Assembly (NCBI GenBank): GCA_019454835.1
Contig: JACFNP010000039.1
Span: forward strand, 1 to 33,435
Length of the DNA stretch: 33,435 bases
Direction of reading: 5' to 3'
Source of the DNA: Rubellimicrobium sp.
GTDB taxonomy: Bacteria > Pseudomonadota > Alphaproteobacteria > Rhodobacterales > Rhodobacteraceae
A program made the translations under genes and the position numbers. Positions 24,004-32,644 of the stretch are shown here, one piece after another. How positions within the stretch are numbered: position 1 is the first letter of the stretch; the number at the start of each line of letters is the position of its first letter. The notes beneath the pieces are model-generated. The model made no database searches. It was not told the DNA's origin and saw only the letters and a program-made list of their open reading frames with translations.

Positions 24004-24353
24004 TTGTCGGCACCCTGCGGCGCGTCCTCGTCGAGGAACATCTGCAGCGTCTTGGTCGAATGGGCAAAGGTCGCGCCCGCGCGCATTTCGGCGGCGACCC
24101 AGATCGCCTCCATGATCTCCTCGCGGCTGGCGCCTTCACGGCGCGCGCCCTTCACATGGCCCTCGATGCACCACGGGCATTGCGTGACATGGGCGACGGC
24201 CACGGCGATGAGCTGCTTGGTCCTGGCGTCCAGCGCACCGGGCGTGAACACCGCCTTCGAGAAGGCACGAAAGCCGTCATCCGGGGCGGGGGCCAGCTTG
24301 TGACGCAGCTCGCCATGTTCGCGGGTTGCCTTGGGGAAATGGATGTCGGCCAT
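24000..24353 (-). CDS. Carboxymuconolactone decarboxylase/AhpD-like protein
   Basis: A 117-residue helical protein with the AhpD core: TKQLIAVAVAHVTQCPWCIEGH, where C59, C62 and H66 form the CxxC-x3-H redox site, then ARREGASREEIMEAIW. The cysteine pair indicates a peroxidase or disulfide-reductase role rather than true carboxymuconolactone decarboxylation. ATG 24353 has a strong AAAGGAG eight bases upstream, which decides against the longer open frame up to 24713. It is divergent from ccoN with a 262-base gap (24354-24615). Confidence 0.9.
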   Translation of the reverse strand: MADIHFPKATREHGELRHKLAPAPDDGFRAFSKAVFTPGALDARTKQLIAVAVAHVTQCPWCIEGHVKGARREGASREEIMEAIWVAAEMRAGATFAHSTKTLQMFLDEDAPQGADK

Positions 24354-24615
24354 GGTCAGGCTCCTTTCTGGCGCCGCAGCCGGAACCGGATGGGCGGCGG
24401 CGCGGCGAACCCCGTGACGGGGGCAACGGTCGGCGCGATGCGTGCGGGGACCACCTTCGAGATAGGTCGCGCAGCGTGACGGGTAAATACCCCGGCACCC
24501 TGCACGGTGTCCGCCGACAAAAGAAATATCAGGGATACATCTTGCCGATGCGGGGCCTGCCGGGCTATCCGGGCTTTTGGCACCAGGCGCATGTTCGCTC
24601 GAAGGAGACCCGCCC

Positions 24616-26259
24616 ATGATCCAGTCCCTCAGTCTCGGAGAACGCCACAACGGCATGTTTCTCGCGGGGGCGCTGGCCCTGCTGGGCCTTGTCATGGCGG
24701 CGGTGGCGCGCACCGGGCCGATGGCGGTGCATGGCTGGATGGCGCTGGTCGTCGGCGTGGCGCTGGTCTTCGCGCTGGGCGGCGCGCTGACGGCACCGGA
24801 CGCGCCCGCCGACCGGCTGGAACACTACTACGACGAACCCACCCGCTTCGGCATTTGTATGACGCTGGTGTGGGCGATGATCGGCATGTTCGCGGGCGTC
24901 TGGGTCGCCGCGCTGCTGTTCTGGCCCGAGGCGACGCCGCTGTGGGGCGCGACCAGTTTCGGCCGCCTGCGCCCGGTGCATACCACCGGCATCATCTTCG
25001 GCTTCGGCGGCAACGCGCTGATCGCCACCTCGCTGTTCGTGGTGCAGCGCACCTCGCGCGCAAGGCTGGCCGACAGCCTGTCGCCCTGGGTCGTGCTGGT
25101 CGGCTACAACCTGTTCTGCCTCTGGGCGGTGTCGGGCTACATGATGGGCCAGACCCAGTCCAAGGAATATGCCGAGGCCGAATGGTATGCCGACATCTGG
25201 CTGGTGGTGATCTGGGTCACCTATTTCCTGCTGTATATCCGCACCATCGCCCGGCGGCAGGAGCCGCATATCTACGTTGCCAACTGGTATTTCCTCGCCT
25301 TCATCCTGGTGGTGGCGATGCTGCATATCGTCAACAACATCGCCATCCCGACCGGCTGGGGCACCGGGAAAAGCGTCACGGTCTGGGCCGGGGTGCAGGA
25401 TGCGATGGTGCAGTGGTGGTATGGCCACAACGCCGTGGCCTTCTTCCTGACCTCGGGCTTTCTGGGGATGCTGTATTACTTCCTGCCGGTGCGGGCGGGA
25501 CGGCCGATCTGGAGCTATCGCCTGTCGATCCTGTCGTTCTGGGGCATCACCTTCTTCTACATCTGGGTCGGATCGCACCACCTGCATTACACCGCCCTGC
25601 CCTACTGGGCGCAGACGCTGGGGATGACCTTCTCGGTCATGCTGCTGGTGCCAAGCTGGGCCTCGGCGGGCAACGCCATCGCCACGCTGAACGGCGCCTG
25701 GCACAAGGTGCGCGACGACGCGACGTTGCGCTTCATGTTCGTGGCGGCGGTGTTCTACGGGCTGAGCACCTTCGAGGGGTCGTTCCTTGCCATCCGCCCG
25801 GTGAACGCGCTGTCGCATTACACCGACTGGACCGTAGGCCACGTCCATTCCGGCACGCTGGGCTGGGTGGCGATGATCGTGTTCGGGGCGCTTTATACGC
25901 TGATCCCGCATCTGGCGCATCGGGAAACCATGCGCTGGCCCGCTGCGGTGGAATGGCACTTCTGGCTCGCCGTGGTTGGCACGCTGGTCTATGTCGTCTC
26001 GCTCTGGAATGCGGGCATCACCCAGGGGCTGATGTGGCGCACCTATGACGAGGGCGGCTCGCTGCTTTACAGCTTCATGCAGTCGGTGATGGCGATGGCG
26101 CCCTATTACCTGCTGCGCACGCTGGGCGGTGGCATGTTCCTTGCCGGGGCGATCCTGTGCTTTGCGAACACCATCGCCACTTTCCGCCATGCGGGCGTGA
26201 CCGCGCCTGCCCACGACATCCCCATCACCCGCGCCCCGGCTGCGGTTCCGGCGGAGTAA
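24616..26259 (+). CDS. ccoN: Cytochrome cbb3 oxidase subunit I
   Basis: CcoN is the catalytic haem-copper subunit that reduces O2 with high affinity and pumps protons. The 547-residue protein has about 12-14 helices. The metal ligands are visible: H122 (RPVHTTGIIFG, low-spin haem), H271 (WWYGHNAVAFF, CuB), H321 and H322 (VGSHHLHYT, CuB), and H409 and H411 (VGHVHSGTLGW, high- and low-spin haem). AAGGAG lies eight bases before ATG 24616. The 262-base upstream gap has no consensus FNR box, though cbb3 operons in this group are often FnrL-controlled; only a TGTC-CGCC-GACA palindrome (24508-24519) stands out. Confidence 0.98.
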   Translation: MIQSLSLGERHNGMFLAGALALLGLVMAAVARTGPMAVHGWMALVVGVALVFALGGALTAPDAPADRLEHYYDEPTRFGICMTLVWAMIGMFAGVWVAALLFWPEATPLWGATSFGRLRPVHTTGIIFGFGGNALIATSLFVVQRTSRARLADSLSPWVVLVGYNLFCLWAVSGYMMGQTQSKEYAEAEWYADIWLVVIWVTYFLLYIRTIARRQEPHIYVANWYFLAFILVVAMLHIVNNIAIPTGWGTGKSVTVWAGVQDAMVQWWYGHNAVAFFLTSGFLGMLYYFLPVRAGRPIWSYRLSILSFWGITFFYIWVGSHHLHYTALPYWAQTLGMTFSVMLLVPSWASAGNAIATLNGAWHKVRDDATLRFMFVAAVFYGLSTFEGSFLAIRPVNALSHYTDWTVGHVHSGTLGWVAMIVFGALYTLIPHLAHRETMRWPAAVEWHFWLAVVGTLVYVVSLWNAGITQGLMWRTYDEGGSLLYSFMQSVMAMAPYYLLRTLGGGMFLAGAILCFANTIATFRHAGVTAPAHDIPITRAPAAVPAE

Positions 26260-26263
26260 GACC

Positions 26264-26998
26264 ATGGTGCTGAGACTCCACTACAACCTCGAGAAGATGT
26301 CGGTCGGCCTTGTCGTCGGCATCATCGTCGCCGCCTCGATCGGCGGCATCGTCGAGATCGCGCCGCTGTTCACCATCGACGGCACGGCGGATGTGCCTGC
26401 CGACATGCGGCCGCAGACCCCGCTGGAACTGGCCGGGCGCGAAATCTACATGCGCGAGGGCTGCTACGCCTGCCACAGCCAGATGATCCGCACGCTGGCC
26501 GATGAAATCGACCGCTACGGACCCTATTCGGTGACCAGCGAGAGCGTCTTCGACCACCCGATGCTCTGGGGGTCCAAGCGCACCGGGCCAGACCTTGCCC
26601 GGCTGGGCGAAAAATATTCCGACGACTGGCATGTGCTGCACCTGCTGAACCCGCGCGACGTGGTGCCCGACTCGATCATGCCTGCGTATCCGTGGCTGAT
26701 GTCGCCGCTCGATACGCGCGACATCGGGCCGGAGATGGCGGTTCTGGCGACGCTTGGCGTGCCCTACACCGACGAACAGATCGCCAATGCGGCCACCGAC
26801 GCCGCCGCGCAGGCGCGGCCCGACAGTTCCATCGCCGACGGCTTTGCCGACCGCTGGGGCGACCGCCCGGCGCTGCGCGCCTTTGACGGCGACGCGGACG
26901 AGGTGACCGAGATGGACGCGCTGGTCGCCTATCTTCAGTCGCTGGGCACGCTGACCGATGTGGCGTGGCAGAACCCTGCCGAAGAGGAGGGCGAGTGA
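26264..26998 (+). CDS. ccoO: Cytochrome cbb3 oxidase subunit II (monohaem cytochrome c)
   Basis: CcoO is anchored by one N-terminal helix (about 13-35) and holds a periplasmic c-type haem. The haem site is CYACH (C67, C70, H71) preceded by REIYMREG, a hallmark of CcoO, and the methionine ligand region is PDSIMPAYPWL. The 244-residue length is typical. It starts four bases after ccoN. Its stop shares a base with the ccoQ start (TGATG). Confidence 0.97.
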   Translation: MVLRLHYNLEKMSVGLVVGIIVAASIGGIVEIAPLFTIDGTADVPADMRPQTPLELAGREIYMREGCYACHSQMIRTLADEIDRYGPYSVTSESVFDHPMLWGSKRTGPDLARLGEKYSDDWHVLHLLNPRDVVPDSIMPAYPWLMSPLDTRDIGPEMAVLATLGVPYTDEQIANAATDAAAQARPDSSIADGFADRWGDRPALRAFDGDADEVTEMDALVAYLQSLGTLTDVAWQNPAEEEGE

Positions 26999-27171
26999 TG
27001 GACCTGCACGGCTTTCTGGTTCTCATGGCCAAGACCTTCGGCCTGCTGTGGATGATGGCGATCTTTCTGGGCGCCGCCTGGTATGCCTACCGGCCGAAGA
27101 ACCGCGCCCGGCACGAGGCGGCCGGGCGCTCGGTGCTTGATGCGCAACTGGAGGCGAGGGGCCGGGAATGA
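26998..27171 (+). CDS. ccoQ: Cytochrome cbb3 oxidase subunit IV
   Basis: This 57-residue protein has one membrane helix (about 7-28) followed by the typical AYRPKNR motif and a charged tail. CcoQ stabilises the cbb3 complex. It fits tightly between ccoO (TGATG) and ccoP (ATGA), and the ORF upstream of 26998 in frame is part of ccoO in another frame. Confidence 0.92.
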   Translation: MDLHGFLVLMAKTFGLLWMMAIFLGAAWYAYRPKNRARHEAAGRSVLDAQLEARGRE

Positions 27172-28166
27172 GCAGCGGGGACACCTCCATGACCACTGAT
27201 GTCACCGACCCGCGCGAGCTCGAGGGTGCCGATCCCCATACCGGCGAGCGCGGCGACGATCCGCTGCTTGAACACGGGCAGGAAATCGACCCGGTCACCG
27301 GCCACATCACGACCGGGCATGACTGGAACGGCATCAAGGAACTGAACACGCCGTTCCCGAAGATCGCGCTCTGGGCGCTGATCATTTCGGTGGTCTATTC
27401 GGTCATCACCTGGGTTCTGCTGCCCGCCTGGCCGCTGGGAAGCACCTATACCAAGGGCCTGCTCGGCGTGGACCAGACCACCGACGCCGATGCGGAACAT
27501 GCGCGGCTGGTCGATCTGCGGGCGCACTGGCGCGAGGGATTTGCGTCGGACGACTTTGCCGCTCTGGCCGATGATGCCGACGTGATGGCGCTGGCGCTGC
27601 CCGAGATGCGGCGTCTTTACGCCGACAACTGCGCCGCCTGTCACGGCGCCGAGGGGCAGGGCCGGACCGGCCACGGGGTCGGCGGTGCACAGGGCGCGGG
27701 GTTCCCGGCGCTGAACGATGACGAATGGCTGTGGTATTCCGAACCCGAGGACATCGCCGATGTCATCCGCGTCGGCATCAACAGCGACCACCCCGACACC
27801 TATTTCGCGGAAATGCCCGCCTTCGGGCGCGACGGGATGCTGGAACGCAGCGACATCGACCTGCTGGTGCCGTGGGTCGCGGGGCTGTCCGCAGGCACCT
27901 CGGACCCCGACAGCGAGGCGGCGGGCATCTTTGCCGACACCTGCGCGGCCTGTCACGGCGACGGCGGCACCGGCGGCCTTGAATCGGGCGCGCCGTCGCT
28001 GGTCGATGCGGAGTGGATTTACGGCGGCTCCGAACAGGCGATCCGCGCGACGATCTGGAACGGGCGCAGCGGCCACATGCCCGCCTGGGAGGACCGGCTT
28101 TCGGACGAGGAGCGCAACATGCTGGCGCTCTACGTCGCCGGGCTGTCGCAGGCCGGGGCGCAATGA
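27168..28166 (+). CDS. ccoP: Cytochrome cbb3 oxidase subunit III (dihaem cytochrome c)
   Basis: CcoP delivers electrons to CcoO/CcoN from soluble cytochrome c. The 332-residue protein has the conserved DPVTGHITTGHDWNGIKELN cytoplasmic segment, one membrane helix (about 66-88), and two c-type haem sites, CAACHG at C155/C158/H159 and CAACHG at C259/C262/H263, with methionine-ligand regions EMPAFG and HMPAWED. ATG 27168 overlaps the ccoQ stop; Met8 (27189) is an alternative start. The next small gene overlaps its stop. Confidence 0.97.
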   Translation: MSSGDTSMTTDVTDPRELEGADPHTGERGDDPLLEHGQEIDPVTGHITTGHDWNGIKELNTPFPKIALWALIISVVYSVITWVLLPAWPLGSTYTKGLLGVDQTTDADAEHARLVDLRAHWREGFASDDFAALADDADVMALALPEMRRLYADNCAACHGAEGQGRTGHGVGGAQGAGFPALNDDEWLWYSEPEDIADVIRVGINSDHPDTYFAEMPAFGRDGMLERSDIDLLVPWVAGLSAGTSDPDSEAAGIFADTCAACHGDGGTGGLESGAPSLVDAEWIYGGSEQAIRATIWNGRSGHMPAWEDRLSDEERNMLALYVAGLSQAGAQ

Positions 28167-28324
28167 CCGCCACCACGCAAAAGCGGCTGGCGATTGCCGG
28201 TGCGATTGCGGCGCTGGCGATCTTTGCCGGTGCGAATGTTCATCTGATTACCGTGTCGTTCAATTCCCACCCCGAATGCGCCCCGATCTCGACCGGGCGC
28301 GCGCCTGCGCAGGACATGTGTTAG
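28163..28324 (+). CDS. Small membrane protein of 53 residues downstream of ccoP
   Basis: I do not assign a function. One hydrophobic helix (about 8-25) is followed by ANVHLITVSFNSHPEC and a short tail ending in Cys. Two cysteines (in HPEC and the last residue) would be exported if the helix is inserted N-in. The ATG overlaps the ccoP stop (ATGA) and the DUF2189 gene starts eight bases after its TAG with a GGAGAAG site, so it belongs to the cco transcript. The tight coupling supports it being real. Confidence 0.7.
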   Translation: MTATTQKRLAIAGAIAALAIFAGANVHLITVSFNSHPECAPISTGRAPAQDMC

Positions 28325-28332
28325 GAGAAGAG

Positions 28333-29133
28333 ATGCTGGAACCGCTTCCCACGATCGTCCCGCCGCAGAAGACCCGCGACCATCTGGCCAGGGGCCTGCC
28401 CGCAGGCGTTGCGATGCAGGCGCTGGCCAGGGGCTGGCGCGACTTTCGCCACAACCCCGCCGGAAGCCTTGCCTACGGCCTCGCGCTGTTCGTGCTGTCG
28501 GTCGTCGTCGTCTGGGCATTGTGGCGCTTTCACCTGCTTTATCTGATCCTGCCCGCGCTGGCCGGTTTCATGATCGTCGGCCCGTTCACCGCCATCGGCC
28601 TTTATCGCAAGAGCAGCGCCATCGCGCAGGGGCAGGAGATGCACCTTGAGGGGATGCGCCACGCGCGGCGCTCGTCGGCGGCGCAGCTTGCCTATGCGGG
28701 GCTGCTGCTGTGCCTGCTGCTGATCTTCTGGCTGCGCGCGGCGGACCTGCTTTATGCGCTGTTCTTCGGCCTCATCCCCTTTCCGGGCTATGAGGAGGCG
28801 TTGCTGAACACGTTCACCACGGCGCGCGGCTGGGGGCTGCTGGTCTCGGGCGGTTTCGTCGGGGCGTTCTTTGCGGGCTTTGCCTTCTCGGTCAGCCTGT
28901 TCGCCCTCCCGATGATCGAATTCGAGGGCCGCGACGCCCTGACCGCTATGGGCACGAGCTTTGCCATCGTGATGAAGAACCTCGTCCCCTGCTTTGCCTG
29001 GGGCGTCATCGTCACCATCGGCATCGGCCTGTCGGTCGTGACCGGGCTGCTGGGTCTCATCATCGTCTTTCCGGTGCTCGGGCACGGGACATGGCACATG
29101 TATCGCGCCCTGCGACCGGAAGCCGGCGCCTGA
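28333..29133 (+). CDS. DUF2189 membrane protein
   Basis: This 266-residue protein has about six helices with a cytoplasmic N-terminus rich in Arg. The segments ARGWRDFRHNPAGSLAYGL and GPFTAIGLYRKS match the DUF2189 pattern as I recall it. The function is unknown. TAGGAGAAG before ATG 28333 is a good ribosome site. It lies between ccoP and ccoS, where many proteobacteria have ccoGHI, so a link to cbb3 assembly or copper/haem supply is possible but unproven. Confidence 0.82.
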   Translation: MLEPLPTIVPPQKTRDHLARGLPAGVAMQALARGWRDFRHNPAGSLAYGLALFVLSVVVVWALWRFHLLYLILPALAGFMIVGPFTAIGLYRKSSAIAQGQEMHLEGMRHARRSSAAQLAYAGLLLCLLLIFWLRAADLLYALFFGLIPFPGYEEALLNTFTTARGWGLLVSGGFVGAFFAGFAFSVSLFALPMIEFEGRDALTAMGTSFAIVMKNLVPCFAWGVIVTIGIGLSVVTGLLGLIIVFPVLGHGTWHMYRALRPEAGA

Positions 29134-29143
29134 ACCTGTGGCC

Positions 29144-29335
29144 ATGAGCCTCGCGCTGCTGATACCGCTGTCGATCCTGATGGGGCTGGTGGCGCTGGGC
29201 GCGTTCTTCTGGGCGATGCGGGGCGACCAGTTCGACGACCCCGAGGGCGCCGCCTGGCGGGTGCTGGACCAGAAAGACCCGATGGAAGAGGACGGCCACG
29301 GCCTGCGGCCCGCGCCGGAATCGCCGGACGACTGA
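29144..29335 (+). CDS. ccoS: cbb3-type oxidase maturation protein
   Basis: CcoS is a short membrane protein needed for insertion of haem and copper into CcoN. The 63 residues contain one helix (about 5-24) followed by the CcoS signature FFWAMRGDQFDDPEG and an acidic tail. ATG 29144 is ten bases after the DUF2189 stop; a GTG at 29138 in frame is a weak alternative. ccoG, ccoH and ccoI are not found upstream of it in this window. Confidence 0.92.
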   Translation: MSLALLIPLSILMGLVALGAFFWAMRGDQFDDPEGAAWRVLDQKDPMEEDGHGLRPAPESPDD

Positions 29336-29358
29336 GGGCTGCGTCGTCGTCGCCCTGT

Positions 29359-29448
29359 CGTCATTGCGAGGAGGCGCAAGCCGACGAAGCAACCCCGATG
29401 CTGTGTGTGAGCGGTCGAGGTTGCTTCGGCTTCGCCTCGCAATGACGG
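29359..29448. repeat. Palindromic repeat, subfamily B copy 3
   Basis: The 90-bp unit begins CGTCATTGCGAGGAGGCGCA and ends CTCGCAATGACGG. The core is GCAACCCCGA against the imperfect TCGAGGTTGC. It lies in the convergent gap between ccoS and infB (29336-29486), next to a GC hairpin. Confidence 0.85.
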
Positions 29449-29460
29449 CGGGGCCGGGCG

Positions 29461-29480
29461 CCGGGGGGCACGCCCCCCGG
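29461..29480 (-). terminator. Hairpin after infB
   Basis: CCGGGGGG and CCCCCCGG pair perfectly over a CACG loop, seven bases beyond the infB stop on the minus strand. There is no U-tract. It may act as a terminator for the nusA-ylxR-infB operon or for ccoS transcripts from the other side. Confidence 0.45.
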
Positions 29481-29486
29481 TCGTTG

Positions 29487-31988
29487 TCAGAGGCTGCGCT
29501 CGACGGTCTCGCGCTCGAAGATTTCGATCACGTCGTCGGTGCGGATGTCCTCGTAGTTCTCGAAGGCCATGCCGCATTCCTGGCCGGAATGGACCTCGGC
29601 CACCTCGTCCTTGAAGCGCTTCAGCGTCTTGAGCGTGCCTTCGTGGATCACCACGTCGTCGCGCAGCAGGCGCACGCCTGCCGAACGCCGGGCGACGCCT
29701 TCGGTCACAAGACAGCCCGCGACCTTGCCGACACCCGAGACCCTGAACACCTCGAGGATCTTCGCATAGCCGATGAACCGCTCGCGGACCTCGTCCTTGA
29801 GCAGGCCCGAGGCCGCTGCGGTGATGTCGTCCACCAGATCGTAGATGATCGAGTAGTAGCGGATTTCCACGCCCTTCTGGTTGGCGGCGGCCCGTGCGGG
29901 CGCATTGGCGCGCACGTTGAAGCCGATCACCGAGGCATTGCTGGCCTCGGCCAGCGTGATGTCGCTTTCGGTGATCGCACCCACGCCCGACAGCAGCACG
30001 CGCACGCGCACCTCGTCGTTGCCGATCTTTTCCAGCGCCTGCGTGATCGCCTCGGCCGACCCCTGCACGTCGGCCTTCACCACCACCGGCAGTTCCGCCA
30101 CGTCCTTGTCGGCCCTGGCCCGCGCCATGAGCTGTTCGAGCGTCGTCGCCGATCCGGCTGCCGCGCGCTTTTCACGGGCAAGGCTTTCGCGGTAGCTGGC
30201 GATCTGGCGGGCCTGCGCCTCGGTTTCGACGACGTTCAGCACGTCACCGGCTTCGGGCGTGCCGTTCAGGCCAAGCACCTCGACCGGCACCGAAGGCCCG
30301 GCCTCGTCCACGGGTTCGCCGCGGTCGTTGACCAGCGCGCGGACCTTGCCCCACTTTTCGCCCACGACGAAGATGTCGCCCTTGCGCAGCGTCCCGTTCT
30401 GGACAAGCACGGTCGCCACCGGTCCACGGCCCACGTCAAGCTGCGCCTCGATCACCGCGCCGGTGGCCTTGCGTTCCGGGTTGGCCTTGAGTTCAAGGAT
30501 TTCCGCCTGCAGGGCGATGGCCTCGAGCAGGCTGTCGATGCCCTGGCCGGTCTTGGCCGAGATTTCCACGTCCTGCACGTCGCCGGACATGGCTTCGACC
30601 ACGACTTCGTGTTGCAGCAGGTCGGTGCGCACCTTCTGCGGGTTGGCCTCGTGCTTGTCGATCTTGTTGATCGCCACGATCATCGGCACGCCCGCCGCCT
30701 TGGCGTGGTGGATCGCCTCGACGGTCTGCGGCTTGACCGCGTCGTCGGCGGCCACGACCAGCACGACGATATCCGTCACCTGCGCCCCGCGCGAGCGCAT
30801 CGAGGTGAAGGCGGCGTGACCCGGCGTGTCGAGGAAGGTCAGCAGCGCACCCGATTCGGTCTTTACCTGGTAGGCGCCGATATGCTGGGTGATGCCGCCC
30901 GCCTCGCCCGAGGCGACGCTGGCATGACGAATCGCGTCGAGCAGGCTGGTCTTGCCGTGGTCGACGTGGCCCATGATGGTGATGATCGGCGGGCGCGACT
31001 GCAGGTCTTCGGGGGCATCCGCCGCTGTCTGGATCACGTCCTCGACATCGGCAGCCGAAACACGCACGGCGCGGTGACCGAATTCCTCGATCACCAGTTC
31101 GGCGGTATCGGCGTCGATGGACTGGTTCTGCGTCGCCATGATGCCGTTGCGCATCAAGAGCTTGATGACATCGGCCACCCGTTCGGCCATCCGGTTGGCA
31201 AGCTCGCTGACCGTGATCGCCTCGGGAAGCTGCACGTCGCGGATCACCTTTTCGCGTTCCACGCGGCCGCCGGTCGCCTTTTGCCGGGCGCGTTCCTGCT
31301 TGCGCCGGATCGCGGCCATCGACCGCTGCCGCCCGCCTTCGCCGTCAAGCGCGCCGGTGAGCGTCAGCTTGCCGGAACGGCGCCCGCTTTCGCCGCCACG
31401 GGCGGGACGGGCGGGCTTGTCGCCGCGCGCGCTGTCGCGGTCGCGGTCGCCGGTGCGGCGCGGCGGGGCGCCTGCGCCCCGGCCCGCGCGGTCCTCGACG
31501 GCGGGCGGCGGCGCGGTGGCAAGGTCCGCCAGCGTCGCCTCGCGGCGGGCAGCGGCTGCGGCCTCGGCCTTGGCGCGTTCCTCTTCCTCGGCCTTGCGGC
31601 GCAAGAGTTCCTGGTGCTCGCGTTCCTCGCGCTCCTTGGCCTCGATCTCGGCGCGGCGACGCTCGCGGTCTTCCTCGCGGGCCTTTTCCTCGGCCTCGCG
31701 GCGGGCGGCATCCTCGGCTTCGCGGGCCCTGGCCAGCGCGAGGGCGCGCATCCGCCGTTCGAGTTCGGCCTCGGAGATGCCGGCGGGGCGGCGCGACGGG
31801 TCGCCCGCAACCGGACCGACGCCCTGCGCCGCAGGCTTGGCGCCCGGACGTGGCGTGATCACACGCTTCTTCTTGACCTCTACCGCGACACTTTTGGTGC
31901 GGCCGTGGCTGAAGCTTTGCTTGACAGCGCCGGGCCGGGCGCCCGAGGGGCGAATGCCAAGCGGTTTCTTGCCGTCGGTGTCGGTCAT
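29487..31988 (-). CDS. infB: Translation initiation factor IF-2
   Basis: IF-2 is the GTPase that places fMet-tRNA on the 30S subunit and promotes subunit joining. The 833 residues comprise a basic/charged N-terminal part with a long Glu/Arg/Ala coiled segment (about 70-180), the short IF2_N domain ([19 protein letters not shown]), then the G domain: GHVDHGKTS (340-348), DTPGHAAF and NKID motifs, and the beta-barrel and C2 fMet-binding domains. The length is normal for alphaproteobacteria. Its ATG overlaps the ylxR stop by one base (TGATG). Confidence 0.98.
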   Translation of the reverse strand: MTDTDGKKPLGIRPSGARPGAVKQSFSHGRTKSVAVEVKKKRVITPRPGAKPAAQGVGPVAGDPSRRPAGISEAELERRMRALALARAREAEDAARREAEEKAREEDRERRRAEIEAKEREEREHQELLRRKAEEEERAKAEAAAAARREATLADLATAPPPAVEDRAGRGAGAPPRRTGDRDRDSARGDKPARPARGGESGRRSGKLTLTGALDGEGGRQRSMAAIRRKQERARQKATGGRVEREKVIRDVQLPEAITVSELANRMAERVADVIKLLMRNGIMATQNQSIDADTAELVIEEFGHRAVRVSAADVEDVIQTAADAPEDLQSRPPIITIMGHVDHGKTSLLDAIRHASVASGEAGGITQHIGAYQVKTESGALLTFLDTPGHAAFTSMRSRGAQVTDIVVLVVAADDAVKPQTVEAIHHAKAAGVPMIVAINKIDKHEANPQKVRTDLLQHEVVVEAMSGDVQDVEISAKTGQGIDSLLEAIALQAEILELKANPERKATGAVIEAQLDVGRGPVATVLVQNGTLRKGDIFVVGEKWGKVRALVNDRGEPVDEAGPSVPVEVLGLNGTPEAGDVLNVVETEAQARQIASYRESLAREKRAAAGSATTLEQLMARARADKDVAELPVVVKADVQGSAEAITQALEKIGNDEVRVRVLLSGVGAITESDITLAEASNASVIGFNVRANAPARAAANQKGVEIRYYSIIYDLVDDITAAASGLLKDEVRERFIGYAKILEVFRVSGVGKVAGCLVTEGVARRSAGVRLLRDDVVIHEGTLKTLKRFKDEVAEVHSGQECGMAFENYEDIRTDDVIEIFERETVERSL

Positions 31989-32614
31989 CAGGTCTCTGTA
32001 TCCTCTCCGGCGGTCCCCTGACCGCCGTCCATGCTGCGCAGGCCGCGCAGTTTTGCGGCCTCCTCTACTACACGGTCGCTCAATGTGCCAGCGGCGAGCG
32101 CGCCGTGTATGACACTTTGCCGCCCGAAGGCCAGACCGAGTTCATCTGCGGTCAGGCAGTCGAAATAGCGCGCCCCGGTGGGGGTCCAGAGCTTGGACTT
32201 GCCCCTGGTCGAGCCATCGGACGCCTGCAGCAGCACCCGCACCCGTTCCTGGGCAAGGCGCTCTTTCACCTTCTCGAAGCCGCAGACGGCAAGCCCCGCC
32301 TTGCGCGCCAGCGCGATCAGGTCGGTGACCCGCCGGGCAAGCTGGTGCTCGACCTCGTCGGCCAGCCCTTCGGGCACCGTCACCTGCCGCCGTGCCGCGC
32401 GGGAAAACGCGCCGCGCGCCGCGCGTTCGATCAGCTTGCGGTCGGCCGTGACCCAGATGCCGCGACCGGGCAGGCGCCCGAGGATGTCGGGCACGACCCG
32501 GTCATCGGGACCGATGACAAAGCGGATCAGGCCGGCCTTCGGCTGCACATCGCCCGAGACGATGCAGCGCCGTTCCGGCTCGTCCTGTCCTGTCCGCTTT
32601 CCGCCGCGCGTCAT
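31988..32614 (-). CDS. YlxR/DUF448 RNA-binding protein with L7Ae-like domain
   Basis: This 208-residue protein joins a YlxR domain (about 12-80: [28 protein letters not shown]) and an L7Ae/L30e-like domain (about 85-165: [25 protein letters not shown]). This two-domain form between nusA and infB is typical of alphaproteobacteria. The YlxR part binds RNA, and in other bacteria YlxR proteins have been linked to RNase P; the role here is inferred only from family. It starts 30 bases after nusA. Confidence 0.92.
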   Translation of the reverse strand: MTRGGKRTGQDEPERRCIVSGDVQPKAGLIRFVIGPDDRVVPDILGRLPGRGIWVTADRKLIERAARGAFSRAARRQVTVPEGLADEVEHQLARRVTDLIALARKAGLAVCGFEKVKERLAQERVRVLLQASDGSTRGKSKLWTPTGARYFDCLTADELGLAFGRQSVIHGALAAGTLSDRVVEEAAKLRGLRSMDGGQGTAGEDTET

Positions 32615-32644
32615 CCGCCGCCTTTCCGTTCAGTGCGCGGGGGA

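Noticed and set aside
17117..24353. Horizontally acquired island between the nar and cco operons
   Set aside because: Base composition looks like that of the neighbours and there are no integrase, tRNA or attachment signs; the repeats at the edge alone do not prove transfer.
24508..24519. TGTC-CGCC-GACA as an FNR-type box for ccoN
   Set aside because: It lacks the TTGA half-site core; I note it only as a palindrome.
24354..24713. N-terminal extension of the AhpD-like protein
   Set aside because: AAAGGAG directly before ATG 24353 and the family start support the short form; the extension is Arg/Pro-rich and overlaps ccoN.
24565..26265. A 566-codon minus-strand open frame opposite ccoN
   Set aside because: It is a shadow of ccoN, whose metal ligands and length are unambiguous.
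29461..29480. Classical Rho-independent terminator
   Set aside because: The stem is strong but there is no U-rich tract on either strand, so it is listed only with low confidence.
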